Assembly: GCA_029204225.1 (NCBI GenBank)
Contig: MU836270.1
Coordinates: 1 to 31,262, forward strand
Direction of reading: 5' to 3'
DNA: 31,262 nt
Source of the DNA: Diphasiastrum complanatum
Taxonomy: Eukaryota > Streptophyta > Lycopodiopsida > Lycopodiales > Lycopodiaceae
Below the pieces are notes generated by a model, which was not told where the DNA came from, searched no databases, and saw nothing but the letters and a program-made list of their open reading frames with translations. The translations under genes and the position numbers were made by a program. Every line of letters starts with the position of its first letter. Positions within the stretch are counted from its first letter, which is position 1. Positions 19,783 through 30,682 of this stretch are shown here, piece by piece.

Positions 19783-21522
19783 CAATTGCATCTAATTCGA
19801 AAGGGACATGTGGTCGATCTTGTAATCCAAACCTTGTTTGTGTGTGTGCGTGCGCGGGGGAGGGGGTTGTGTGTTTGAGAATTTGGAAATTGGAATAGGA
19901 GATGATGGAGGTGAGATATGGACACTTGGCAAATAAGAAATAAACAATGAAACAAAAGGGAGTGAAATAATTGGATCATAAGGGGCCAAAATAAAAGTAT
20001 AACTGGAATTTGGAGCAATATATAAAAAAAAACAAGCACTTGTAAATGCGAGAGAGGGGGACCCGGGAGAGCGAAAGCCTGTGGATTACTGTGGAAAATT
20101 TGAGCGACGAATAAAGATGTAGAGAGCTTTTTTTCTCTCGCAGACAGATAGCTAAGGCCTAAGCTATGGCGGGTAGCGACAAATTAGAACTTAGAAGAGG
20201 GCAAGGACGATGATGCTGAAGGGTGAGACACAAATAATAAAGGGAAAAAGATGTCTCTAACTGCGTGTGGACAGGACAGGGAGGTGGACGAGCTAGCTGC
20301 TACAAGCTTGCTACATAAACTACTAGTACTGTGCACGCATACCTACTACCTCAGTCTCGGGAGTGTGCAGCTGCAGCGTGCAGGAGAGCAAGATTCGAAC
20401 TTCGAAGTAAGACGATGAGATGAAGATTGACTGAGCCCTCGATGCTCCACTGCAACTGGCTAGTACACAGGGATAGGTTAATATTAGGTGGGCGCCGGGT
20501 ACAGAAAGCAGAACGAGGAAAACAAAAGGAAAAAGAACGAGTCTGGCCTCTGGAATCGAGTATGGAGAAGGAAAGGACAGGAGTTTCAATACCAGGAGTG
20601 AGCCGCCTGCGCCGAGCAACTGGACAGGCGTGATGTTTGAACTTTGAAGTTTGAACGCGTGGATGTTTGAAGTTTGAACAGTCTGTATACATGGGAAGTT
20701 GGGAACCATGTATTCATGGGAACCAGGATTCAGGCCCACATGTGAAAGTTGAGAGTGTATTTAATGTGGGAAGCCGTGCAAGTGCCAAGGCCCACTCCAA
20801 CTTTGAAGCCGCTGATTATGGGATATCCATACTACCATAGGTAGCCATTCACCATCTGGCATCCGCATGTGATTTATGTAAATAATACTAAATCTTTGAA
20901 AAAAGAAAGAGACTCTACCCTGGGACCTGCTCCTGCTCTATTCTATTATGTCCTGCCCCCTTAGGGCCCTCACTCACTCAAATTCGCGCATGATACATCG
21001 ACAGAAGCAAAACAACAACTACCCAAGAGAAAAAAAAGAAAAGTAAAGGGATGAAAGCTGGGATTGGATGGATTGGGTGGGCACAGCGCGCCAGAATCCT
21101 CACGGGATTCTTGTTTCGACTTTGGTGGCCTGTACAAACAAACTTCAAAGAGAATCAAACAGTAACGGAAGCTCTAAACACTTTAGAGGCCGTGCTCATA
21201 AAAAAAGTTTCAAACCAACCTTTAAAAACTCACAAAGTGTTTTATGACATCGATAAAAGGGTAACATAAAAGCCCGCAATTTAAAATGTACACCTAAAAC
21301 TAGCTGATTTTGAAACATTACAAATATTAACATGAAACGATGAAATGTAAAATTTAACGATTGGATTGTTTGTATTTGTGTAATTCTTTACAAGCATTGT
21401 TTATTGATCGCCGGCCCATGGGACCGGGGTATCATGGTATGGCAAGCCAAGTTGCAGCGGCTGCTCTCACATTTACTTTTATCTTCCTCTCTCAAAGTAT
21501 TAATTATTATTGGGCGTTGCAG
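19783..21522. other. Mixed-composition interval, no firm gene
   Basis: This part is less AT-rich than its surroundings and lacks transposon signatures. Short direct repeats such as GATGTTTGAA/TTTGAA occur at 20632-20680. Overlapping open frames at 20323-20739 and 20970-21269 show no domain I recognise. It could be the flank of a host gene, but nothing proves it. Confidence 0.4.
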
Positions 21523-21571
21523 GAGGCATCCTGAAAACCCTGAGGATTTTTACTGCATCACGGACCTCTAA
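21523..21571 (+). CDS. Possible terminal exon of an unknown gene
   Basis: After a pyrimidine-rich stretch (about 21468-21494) and a TTGCAG acceptor at 21517-21522, the sequence reads RHPENPEDFYCITDL followed by TAA at 21569-21571. The residue mix looks protein-like, but only 15 codons are involved and I find no upstream exon. It may be chance. Confidence 0.2.
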
Positions 21572-24552
21572 CGGCATAAGCCTGTTGTATTTAATGTAAG
21601 TATTTGTAAGAGTACAACGCCGCTAGTAAGTAGTAGGTTGGAAACGGTGCACTGTAAGGATTCACAGGTAGGTATGGTCGGCGATCCTTTTGGATTAAAT
21701 ATTGATGATTCTTAAACCCACGTTCCCAAATTGTCCATGATCAGTCAGCTAAGTGATGTGAGAACGTGGACGGATTGAACCATGACAGCCTAGTGTAACA
21801 GTTCTTTCAGCTCTGCCAAAACCCATCTCCATCATTCACACTCCTGCTGCAACTCTCCTCCTCCTCCTCAGCCATAATACCTCACACTTGCAAGTTTCTA
21901 CCACCTCTTTGTCTTAATCTAACCCTAAACACTAATCTAAGATCAATAATGAACCAGCATAAAAGTTAGATTCTTATTGTTTTGTTAGGTAGTTTGGTCA
22001 ACTCTTTGCTACATAAATTTTTTTTTTACACGAAAACCAAGTCTTTTTGGCCAAACACATAAGATCAACAGAAGGTGCAATTGGGTTTTCTCCTTGTCTT
22101 TGTCTTCTTGTTCAACTTTGTCTAGTGTCTAATTCCTAAATACAGATCCCACCTCTTTGAACCTCTCTTTCACTACGCATGTTTGATGTAAGAACGTGGC
22201 ACCTACCTATATCCACAAATGATTGATTATGATCTATATCCTTGCACTCATCAAATTTCCCTCTTTTATATCTCATTAATAATAGTAGTGGATCTCAACT
22301 TCACCACCTTGACTCACAAAAACATACCTACAAATGTCAAAGAAGACAATCTCTCCATCTTGAATGATTCAACATGACTTTATGATTCATTGATCTAAAA
22401 TATGCTTGCCTCCATTTGAAGAGACCATCATCTTCTTGGGTACACTTCAAGATTTATACAATCTATTAAAGTATGCTTTGGGTTAAATTTTTTTTTTTAA
22501 ATGTCCTAATTCATGTTCTTGGCTCCTTTGGAGTCCACCACAATTTCATTGGAAACTATTAAACATAACAAATTGAAAGATGGGAACTATTGCTTAGTTT
22601 TAAAAGGTAGATGGAATTGTCCATATTCACATCATAGTTTATGCGTGCGAATCTCTTGCCAATTGATGTGCTCAAGCGCCTTACACGTCCAAATTGTTCT
22701 TTAGTCTTAAAAATAAAATCACAATCGCTAGGAAAATCTTACAAGCAATAAGATATTATAAAACTATAAACAAGCCACCGGACACTTATACATGCCCACA
22801 ATCACTAGTGATTTATTTTCATGATTCCCTCTCTTGTTGTTGATTCAACATTCTATCATGTGATGCAACTACACTGGAGAGAAATAGGTAGGTCCATCTT
22901 CCAAAAAATTTGCATAATTATCATCACGATGGTTGGATTGGGAATTGAGATGATACATGTCTATTTTAAGAGGTGGCATACGTAAGCCACCATAGCCATC
23001 TTGACCCTCACACATGTCCAAGAGTTATGTTGAAGCCAAAGGGTGGAATATGCTTATTGGGTCATTAGCAAGGAAAGTAATATCTTGTGGTACAAGTACA
23101 AACTATCACAAAAATCAAGTGGTCCTTATGGTTAGGATACCCTAGATAATGGCACACTTGGCCATTACATGATTCAAATTTATCTCGTCACAAATTCATT
23201 GAATTATGTAGCACTATGTTTTTTTGTAAATTTCCACCTTTGAAAAGGACTTGCAACAAGCTCATAGAAAAGATGATGACGAGAATATGTCATGATTTAA
23301 GAATACCTCATGACAAACCTTTTTTAGAAAATCATCTTTATTTCAAGCACAAATATAATGATTTGAATGTATGCTCTATAATAGACTTATTTGGACTTAT
23401 TTGTTCATTTTGGAAATTATACTTAAGGCTTTATGCCCAAAAATCTTCTCTTATTCATATATATTTTATAATAAAGGCAAGTCACCATCAAGTATATTTT
23501 TGGTGCCATTGAAAACACGCTACTAGCATTGGGGATTTTGACACCATCTTTGGAAAAGGTGAAGCTGCTAGAGGAAAGAACGCTCATGGTAACAGTAAAA
23601 ATGACAAAGGTGAAGCAAGATGTCTTTGCAAGCATGATCACACTTTATTTTCTTTTTTCTTTTATTGCTAGGTGATGACACTATGTTTCCTAAGAAGAAA
23701 GCATCCACATGTGGGTTTCTCTTTTGAAGTTCACCAACATTGTGGCAATCTCTTTTGATGAAACTTGTAGTAAAAAATGTTAAGTATTGTCTTGCTAGTA
23801 GACATTTAGTAGCCTACGCATGCATCTTTATCAAAAATATTTCCTTAAAAAAACATTTTAAACTTGATAAAGAAACTAGAAAGTCAATTGAGGGAACATC
23901 TCTAGTAAAACTTATACAATGTCATCCACATGATCACAATTTCCCATTGCATCGTTATAGTCATTTGGCATCAAGAATTTAGTGCAACATAAGTTTTATA
24001 AGACGATCAATGGTAGAACATATGCTTTCTCTGAAGATTGTGCATTTGTGTTGTAGCTTTGCATGACAACCTCTTTAATCATTATACTTTGCAATATCTA
24101 AGTTTCTAGAGAGAATATAGATGTTAGAGAATACAAATGTACAAATACTATTTTTACATAATATTAAAGTCTCATATTAACTAGTTCATGAAAGTTGCAA
24201 GATAACCTTCATCACCAAGTAGCAAATGAAAAGCTGAGGCATTATTCTCATGATATGAAAACTTGTGAAGTGAAAGAATCTCAAGTAAATTCAACACTTT
24301 CTTATTTTTTCACATGTGAATTTTCTCTTATTTGCCCAACTAGCCTTGATGTATGAAATATATGGTTTACAAAGAGCCTATGAAATTAAGTAAAAAAATC
24401 ATATGGTTATCTGCTTGTAGAAGTTTAAAATAGCATGTAGGGAATCACAAGAAGCTCTGAGATTTATCCATTATGGGAGAACTATTTTAATGAAGGGGTA
24501 TAGAAACCACACTCATTTTGAATGTGAAAAGCAACTCTTCATGTATAGAGAA
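21572..24552. other. Long interval without a supported gene
   Basis: I find no convincing gene in these 3 kb. A short stretch at 22540-22620 (KHNKLKDGNYCLVLKGRW) faintly resembles a copia gag start (KL.G.NY..W), but nothing follows it. Open frames at 23216-23512 and 23740-23982 have no recognisable motif and biased AT-rich codons. Confidence 0.45.
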
Positions 24553-25557
24553 TGGAGAGAGAGAGAGTAGCGAGAGTTGAGAAAGGTGTCGTATGTTGGA
24601 AACAAAAAAAAAAAATTTAACTCAGAGGGGTAAGACGAACTCAAAACACGAACGAGAACGAACTCGAACAAATTGTTCGTGCACAGCGGAACGAGCTATG
24701 CGATTCTCTCCAAAAGCATGACTACGCCTATCAAAACGAACAGAACGTTAGTGATGGAAATCACGGTCGTTCTTGATTATATAGCCAAACATTAATAAAT
24801 GAAGCGCCAAAAGAATAATTTGTCGCGAATAGCTCGACAAATTATGTGTTGTGAATGATTCGCGAAGAGGTAGACAATGTTCAACTGATAATTAGTCGCG
24901 AAACATTCACGAAAGACAAACTAAGTGTTAGTCGTCTATTACCAGAATGAGCAACTAGAAAGATCAGACAGAATGAATAAAAAACATAGCAATATTAACA
25001 CAAATCTGAACGCAGAACAAAGAACTGTATCAGATTAAGTATATCAAGTATACATGTCAATAATGCGGTAGAGCACAAGACAGTAGCGGACGAAGCCGCA
25101 TGCCCTACGAAGCTTATTCAAACTGTAAAGGAATGAAACCTTACTGCTGACAAATTAAGGAATCAATGCACAGAGCATCTACTTTTGTCTATCTCTGATA
25201 AGCTTCTCTTCTTTGTTTACTAACTTGCTTGTTAGTGAATACGCAAATGGTATTCAATATATACATAATGCTACAGGTGTGCAGATGAAGAAAGTACAGG
25301 GATGTGTAGATGAAGACAGTACAAGGTGGATGTGCTGTCTGTAGGAGATCGTGGGTGGCTGCAGTCATCGTCCAGTTTGTTAGCGCAGCTGCATGAGCGT
25401 GAAGAGGGTGTGACGTTAGCCTTTGCTTTTCATCTTTTCATCGCCTGTGAGAATTTGCATGTGAATATGTAGACTGCGCGACAACACGAGTAAATGCAGC
25501 ATGAATAGAGGTAGATTAAAAATGGAATTTAGGTGACTAGAGGAAATAAATCCAACA
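24553..25557 (-). mobile_element. Copia copy B, 3' LTR
   Basis: It aligns with LTR A (5551-6637) over most of its length and ends in the same CCAACA at 25557. The other end has lost the clear TGTTGG and begins around TGGAGAGAG at 24553. Relative to LTR A it has extra sequence with TCGCGAA-type repeats near 24824-24930 and a deletion in the segment matching 6420-6480. On the minus strand it follows pol and a purine tract, so it is a 3' LTR. Confidence 0.8.
25258..25263 (-). promoter_or_regulatory. TATA element of LTR B
   Basis: TATATA at the position matching TATATATA in LTR A, in the same sequence context (CTGTAGCAT versus CTGTAATAT upstream on the minus strand). Confidence 0.35.
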
Positions 25558-25567
25558 CCCCCTCTTA
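25558..25567 (-). other. Polypurine tract of copia copy B
   Basis: Minus strand TTAAGAGGGG, ending at the LTR boundary and overlapping the pol stop, as in copy A. One A interrupts the G run. Confidence 0.7.
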
Positions 25568-26921
25568 ATCTGGATCCGTGAATGCCTTGATCTTCAAACA
25601 AAGCAATGCACAAAATTTGTTGTGTGCATTAACACTGAGTGCTTTTGTGAATATGTCTGCAACCATGTCCTACGTTCTACAGTACGTTAAGCTTACTTCC
25701 TTGTTGAGAACCTTGCCCCTGATGTAGTGATATCTGATTTCAATGTGCTTGCTCCTAGAGTGAGATCTAGGGTTGGCCGATAAGGCAATAGCACTCTGAT
25801 TATCACAAAAAAAATTGTAGGGCTATACTGATTCAGGTTAACATCTGACAGTAAATTTCTCAACCAGAACGCTTTCTTGATAGATTGAGAAGCAGCAATT
25901 TATTCTACTTCTGTAGAAGAAAGTGCGACAGAAGTTTGCTTACGACTGTTTCATGAGATAGGACCGTCGTTGAAGAAGAATGTAAATCCAGATGTGGATT
26001 TACGATTGACTACATCTCCTCCCCAACTTGCATCAGAATAACCACTGACCTGATGGAGATTGTCCTTGCTAACATATCCATAGCCGATGCACTGGTCCAT
26101 GGTAGCTCGAATATATCTCATGACTCGTATGAGAGCCTTCCAATGGGTAATGCCAGGATTAGCCATGTATTGGCTGAGTGACCTTACAGCAAAAGAGATA
26201 TCAGGTCTTGTACAGACCATTGCGTACATGAGAGATCCTAGTATCGATCAATAAGGGTATTCTCTCATTTGCTCTACTTTCTGCTTGGTCTGGGGACATT
26301 GGTCCTTTGACAGATGCAGGCCTGGATCCATTGGTGAGTGAGCTAATTTACAACTCATCAAATTGTATCTGTTGAGAACATTGTGAACATACCTTTGTTG
26401 AGTGATGTAAATCAGTCGATTTGTTTTGTCTCTGCAAATTTGAATTTCCGAACAAAGTGAGCTTCGCCCAAATCAGTCATGTCGAACTCTGAAATAGCAT
26501 CTGTTCGAATCCTTGACCATATTGGTATTGTTGCTGAAGAGCAATGTATCGTCCACGTACAAAGTGATGATAATGAAGGAACTGACTTGGAATAGACGTT
26601 GCAATTAGCAATGCTTCGTTTGAATCCTTGTTTGATGAGGAATATGTTGATCCTCTGAAACCAAGCTCTGGCAGACTATTTCAAGCCGTATAGTGCTTTG
26701 TGGAGTTTACAGACATGATTTTTCATACCTTCCAGAATGTATCCTTTGGGTTGGATCATGTAGATATATTCTTGTATCACTCTATTCAAATAGGATGTTT
26801 GTATATCGAGTTGATGCACTTCGAGGTCAACAATTGCAGCATAAGAAAGGAGCATTCGGATCGACGAATGTTTGACGACTGGACTAAAAGTCTCACTGTA
26901 GTCGACATTCGGGATCTGGGA
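25565..26921 (-). pseudogene. Ty1/copia pol: RT and RNase H, copy B
   Basis: The minus strand starts at SQIPNVDYSETFSPVVKHSS and reads through LEVHQLDIQTSYLNRVIQEY (with the first RT Asp as LDIQ), YMIQPKGYILEG, LHKALYGLK, the YVDD box at 26548-26559, then YAMVCTRPDISFAVRSLSQY, SGYSDASWGGD and KSTSGFTFFFNDGPIS. These are in-order copia RT and RNase H motifs. Frameshifts and stops divide them into several frames. It is the closest relative of copy A in the window. Above 26921 the sequence jumps straight to gag, so protease, integrase and the RT amino terminus are deleted. Confidence 0.9.
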
Positions 26922-27565
26922 ATCCTCGTGGTACCAGTATTGCCTCCCTATGTTGATCAGCATAATTGTCCGCTTGCCATTTGCCTTTTCTTTGTTCTAT
27001 CTCCTTCTATTTTTTGAAGCATTCACGCTCCCAATGGCCAGGTTTGTTGTAGTATCTACAATTTTCAGGTTTATTTTGTCTAGAATAGCCGTGTCCTTGA
27101 CCTCGGCCTTGATTCCAATTGTCTCGATTCGGGCCATCATTGGATTGTTCTTGAAATTGTTGGAATGATCCACGATTTGAGTTTTCACCTCTTGATTGGT
27201 GTCTTCCACGACCAAACCTACCACCACATCCTCTGACTGCAAGAGCTCGATCAAATCCCCTGTTGCGATGACTCAAGTTCTCTTAATGTTGTTCTTGAAA
27301 TTGTTGGAATGATCCACGATTTGAGTTTTCACCTCTTGATTGGTGTCTTCCACGACCAAACCTACCACCACATCCTCTTACTGCAAGAGCTTGATCAAAT
27401 TCCCTATTGCGATGACTCAAGTTCTCTTGATGTTGTTCTTCACCTATCACGATCTCCCATAGCTCCTATTCCATCAAAATGTTCTCCAGTTTTCCAAACT
27501 GCATAGTTGTCGGCTCCTTCCAATTTGCTTGACTCATTAAGGACACTCTTGCTTAGAGTTGCCAT
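26922..27565 (-). pseudogene. Copia copy B gag
   Basis: An ATG at 27563-27565 (minus) opens MATLSKSVLNESSKLEGADN, then YAVWKT, the usual copia gag start. A frameshift follows, then ENILME, a stop and ELWEIVIGEEQ. The middle of the capsid domain is missing. An RG-rich segment (ALAVRGCGGRFGRGRHQSRG) occurs twice because of the duplication at 27145-27432. The zinc knuckle reads CRYYNKPGHWERECFKK: the second Cys of CCHC is Tyr (a TGC to TAC change), so zinc binding should be lost. After KK a TAG precedes KEIEQRKGKWQADNYADQHR, then the junction with RT at 26921. No LTR or primer site is found above 27565; instead an unrelated remnant ends at 27595. Confidence 0.85.
27145..27432. repeat. 144 bp tandem duplication in gag
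   Basis: Two units, 27145-27288 and 27289-27432, differ at five positions. The length is 48 codons, so the reading frame is preserved. Each encodes the RG-rich ALAVRGCGGRFGRGRH segment ahead of the zinc knuckle. One difference creates a TAA in the copy nearest the knuckle. Confidence 0.95.
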
Positions 27566-27594
27566 TACTGGATAGATGAGTCTCATGAAATTTA

Positions 27595-28296
27595 TCACAC
27601 CACAGAAATATATATTTTTTGTTGTACACCTGATATCGGGACGTGCAAGTGTACGATTGCTTGAACACTAAAATTGAGGCCTTCTGAGTCTTGTGAATTT
27701 GAAAGTGCTCCATTCATGATCGTGAGACTGACTCTTTCCATTTTTTGTCCTTTTACAATTTCAGACTCATCTAACTTGAGAACAACTATCAACTTGTTAT
27801 TAACATTCTCATTTGTAATACCTTAAAAAATTATGATGAATGTTAATAACTGATTAATGTCAATAAATAAATTGTTGGAATTGTTATAAGCTAGACTTTC
27901 TCCTTTCAAACAATACACTTCATTGATATGAGATGGATTACCAACTATTGTCTCCACACCATGGTTTAACATGTCTCTTCTTTTTTAAAGATGAAATGGT
28001 TGTGGAATTGGCAACTTTTTAATATTTACCTGTGCAAATGCCTCCTTTATCATCTTAAACATTGTTGCGTATGCTTCCCTACTAATGCTAGAAAAGTCAC
28101 ATGCCCCCTGAAGCAATGTAGTGTCTAATACTTTTCCAACTTCATCCATAATACTATCAGTAACTGAAGCCTTAATCTTTTTCATTTTGTTATTATTTAA
28201 CATTGATTTCATAGATTTAGAAGTCAAGATGGAGCCTAGTAACTTTCCAATTGAAATCTGATCGACCAAATGGTCTTCAACAACCAATGCTGATCT
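27595..28296 (-). pseudogene. Unrecognised protein, single frame with two stops
   Basis: One minus-strand frame stays readable over about 234 codons, interrupted only by TAA after IPQPFHL and TAA after LLTFIIIF. It reads ISIGKLLGSILTSKSMKSML, KASVTDSIMDEVGKVLDTTL, ISREAYATMFKMIKEAFAQV, then GNPSHINEVYCLKGESLAYN, LIVVLKLDESEIVKGQKMER, VSLTIMNGAL and AIVHLHVPISGV. A TTTGCAATGTAG acceptor-like site precedes the frame at 28297. A further frame at 28781-28674 (YWEGIFQHFEKLYFNNGFTP, VKFDVTKLRCIRLHGK) may be an upstream exon. I do not recognise the family; the predicted mix of helix and beta-type segments is ordinary. It could be a host gene or a DNA-transposon protein. Copia copy B begins within 30 bases of its stop. 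Confidence 0.5.
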
Positions 28297-29161
28297 ACAT
28301 TGCAAACATAATGTTCATGAAAATGTCAGTAAAAATTAGGACACTCATAGTATTCACAACAATATATAATAAGCACATCAACAGAAAGTTGAAATGAATA
28401 AATAACAAAATTGTTGATTATGAATGAATCAAAAAGTTCAAGCAATATTCAATACCAAATAAGCTATAACTTATTCCAAATAATGTATTTTTTGCATTGA
28501 ATATGCATTCCCATAGAGCATCAAATTCTCACAATAACCCAAAAGGCCATTTTATTAGAGAAAATATGGGCCCAAAGAGGGTCCTATAAGAAATGCCATG
28601 TAGGAGAGAGAAAAATAACTATAAAGTAATTATAATATCATTTTCTAACTTCTTTACGCATCTGCTCGCACTACTTTCCATGTAAACGAATGCACCTTAG
28701 TTTGGTCACATCAAACTTCACTGGTGTAAAACCATTGTTAAAATATAATTTTTCAAAATGTTGAAATATTCCCTCCCAATAGTTGGAAACACTCAAAAAT
28801 TTAAATTAGGAGTGACATTTCTGAAAAAAACCTACGCCATCTCTATCTCTAGGGTAAAAACCAAGTGTTTAGCACCATCTCAATCTCCAGCAGAGTCGTT
28901 AGCGCCATCTCCAGCTTTGTTATTGTCATTGTGTTGTTTGTTACTATACTACTGTACTGATGACAAAGCTATATCATCTTCATGTGGATCTGTCACCAGA
29001 ATATGCTCCGCTCAGGACGAGAAATTCAAAGCAACCCAAATTGTCAACTTCTGATATGGTCTGATATAGGGAGGAAAAGCTAAAACATGTAGATTTATGG
29101 TCATCAGGAACATTGTATCCTATTGATCCATGTTTATTGGAAGATCCAGATTTTCATTCCG
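28297..29161. other. Interval with a possible upstream exon only
   Basis: Apart from the minus-strand candidate exon at 28674-28781 described with the previous feature, I see no supported gene. A short imperfect repeat (AGCACCATCTC.., AGCGCCATCTC..) lies at 28870-28915. Confidence 0.4.
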
Positions 29162-29430
29162 TCAGTCAGTTGATAATCTATAAGTGTCATGGTAAATGAA
29201 TGTAGTTGAACAAGCGAATGGAAGTGTTGAAGGTTGGTAGGATGAAAATGGTTCAGAAAAACAAGAAGACGAGTGGGGCAACTGGGTATAAGTGGAGGAG
29301 TCCACGATAGGTTTGCGGAGAGAGCCAGTTATAGAACCTTGATATGGCACGCCAAAACCAGCACCTCGTTGGTTGATGGATTAGCTTTGCTCAGGAGCTT
29401 CAGCATCATCATTATAGTAGTCTTTTTTCT
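29162..29430 (-). pseudogene. Unrecognised Ser/Gln/Pro-rich coding remnant
   Basis: The minus strand reads KKDYYNDDAEAPEQS, a TAA, then in the same frame SINQRGAGFGVPYQGSITGS, LRKPIVDSSTYTQLPHSSSC and a Ser/Pro/Phe-rich tail to a stop at 29162. An acceptor-like TTAGTGCAG precedes KKDYY. Composition resembles a disordered protein tail. I cannot name a family. The GC-rich unit at 29430-30682 starts exactly where this reading begins, so that unit may have inserted into it. Confidence 0.3.
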
Positions 29431-29953
29431 GCACTAATTGTAGCGCAGGCATCCCAAAGGGAGCCGGGAACCACGACTTAGCTTCCCAGCCTTCAACTCT
29501 TGCCATCCAAACCCACTTGACATACAAGCAGCCAACTCGCCAACAACGATCAGACTTAACCAACATGAAGTTCCGAAAACCAACATTGAGATCCAACCTG
29601 GCGCCATGCCAGATCGGGGGTCCCGATGTGGGTGACTTCCCTCCAAGCAAGCCGCCCGACATACATCAAACTTAACCAACTCGAAGCTTCGTTACAACCG
29701 AGTAACATCCATTCCAAGCAAGCGGTCTGACTTACATCAGACTTAACCAACTGAAAGCTTCGTCACGAGCGCTGGAAGCCAACCTGGCGCCACGCCAGAC
29801 TGGACAGCCATAAACAGGTAACATCCACCCAAGCAAGCCATCCAACTCAGCCGACAGGTTAGAGCCCGTTCCCCAAGAGCTTAACCCATTCACGTTCATG
29901 CAAGGAACACTCAGAACCACAAGCCGCGACAGATATGGAAACAACCAGTTCCT

Positions 29954-30027
29954 GGACCAAATGGTCCCGACAGCATACCGCTGGCGCCACGGACCGAATG
30001 GTCCCGACGGCATACCGCTGGCGTCCC
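29954..30027. repeat. 37 bp tandem duplication
   Basis: Two units start at 29954 and 29991. Both contain AATGGTCCCGAC, then GGCATACCGCTGGCG or the one-base variant AGCATACCGCTGGCG. Confidence 0.9.
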
Positions 30028-30537
30028 GGGATACGACCCTCAGCTATGTGCCAAATTAAAAAATTTGGAAAGCGGCCTTACAACTGGCGCTTTTACCGAA
30101 CACTGAAACCCAGAAGGTAATCAGAGTCAGTTTGAGGAAAATCCCACTTTGATAAATCTGAGAAGGTTACATTTCAAGTGTGTGACCGACCCTAGTCTCC
30201 GGGGCGCTAGCATGCCAAGGCGAGAGCCATGACAACATTCCAGCAAGGGAGGCTGAGACTTGGTTGGAGCTCGCCCTGAGTCGCAACCCGCACTCCCCTA
30301 TAGTATTGGTGTGATTCGGCACCCCCCCTCATACCAAGCACTCTACCCAAGCTGGTAAAGCACGTTTTTTCTCTCTCTAGGATTTTCTCTTTCTAGAAAG
30401 TCATTTTCTCTCTCTAGATTTTATTGATCCCCAGGCTTCCTTTAATCATGCCTAGATCGTGTGAGGTGATTGCACATCGATCTGAGCTCTCTGAACTTCG
30501 CTAGAACCGATCAAAGATTTTCAGCCATAGGAACTTG

Positions 30538-30652
30538 GCGCCGGCTGGATTCTGGTCACAGTGGCGCCGGGAGCGGCGCCGGCGCCGTTGGCGCCGGGAG
30601 CAGCAGGGGCGCTGGCGCCGGGGACATAGCTGGCGCCGATGGCGCCGCAAGT
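30538..30652. repeat. GGCGCC palindrome array
   Basis: Eight GGCGCC hexamers fall within about 115 bp, with irregular spacing and variable flanks (CGGGAG, CGTT, CGGGGA, CGAT). More single copies occur at about 29600, 29787 and 29984. The same strand gives an Ala/Gly open frame that is a by-product of the repeat. Confidence 0.9.
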
Positions 30653-30682
30653 AAAGCTTGTAAAGGTAGCTTTACAACATCC

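Larger units (their letters stand above)
29430..30682. mobile_element. GC-rich LTR-like unit with GGCGCC motifs
   Basis: Composition changes sharply at both edges. Two readings are possible. On the minus strand, GGGGGTGGA at 30683-30691 resembles a polypurine tract followed by TGTTGTAAAG, an LTR start, and the unit would end at TGCACTAATT (29430), giving 1253 bp. On the plus strand, TTTCTCTCTCTAG repeats near 30365-30420 followed by GGAACTTGGCGCCGG (30534-30548) resemble the end of a Ty3/gypsy LTR and a primer site of tRNA-Asp type (TGGCGCCG). No coding domain settles the orientation. Internal imperfect repeats (CAGACTTAACCAACT and CAACCTGGCGCCACGCCAGA types) recur at 29547-29810. Confidence 0.4.

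Noticed and set aside
20323-20739. Overlapping minus-strand frames of 113-138 codons
   Set aside because: No domain, no conserved pattern and two frames competing over the same DNA; the better composition alone does not support a gene.
23216-23982. Two plus-strand frames of 80-98 codons
   Set aside because: AT-rich, no recognisable domain and no neighbouring exon.
28758-29054. Frame with APSQSPAESLAPSPA and a hydrophobic stretch, resembling an arabinogalactan or lipid-transfer protein tail
   Set aside because: The similarity is low-complexity only, there is no cysteine framework or signal peptide, and a short local repeat accounts for the Ala-Pro-Ser pattern.
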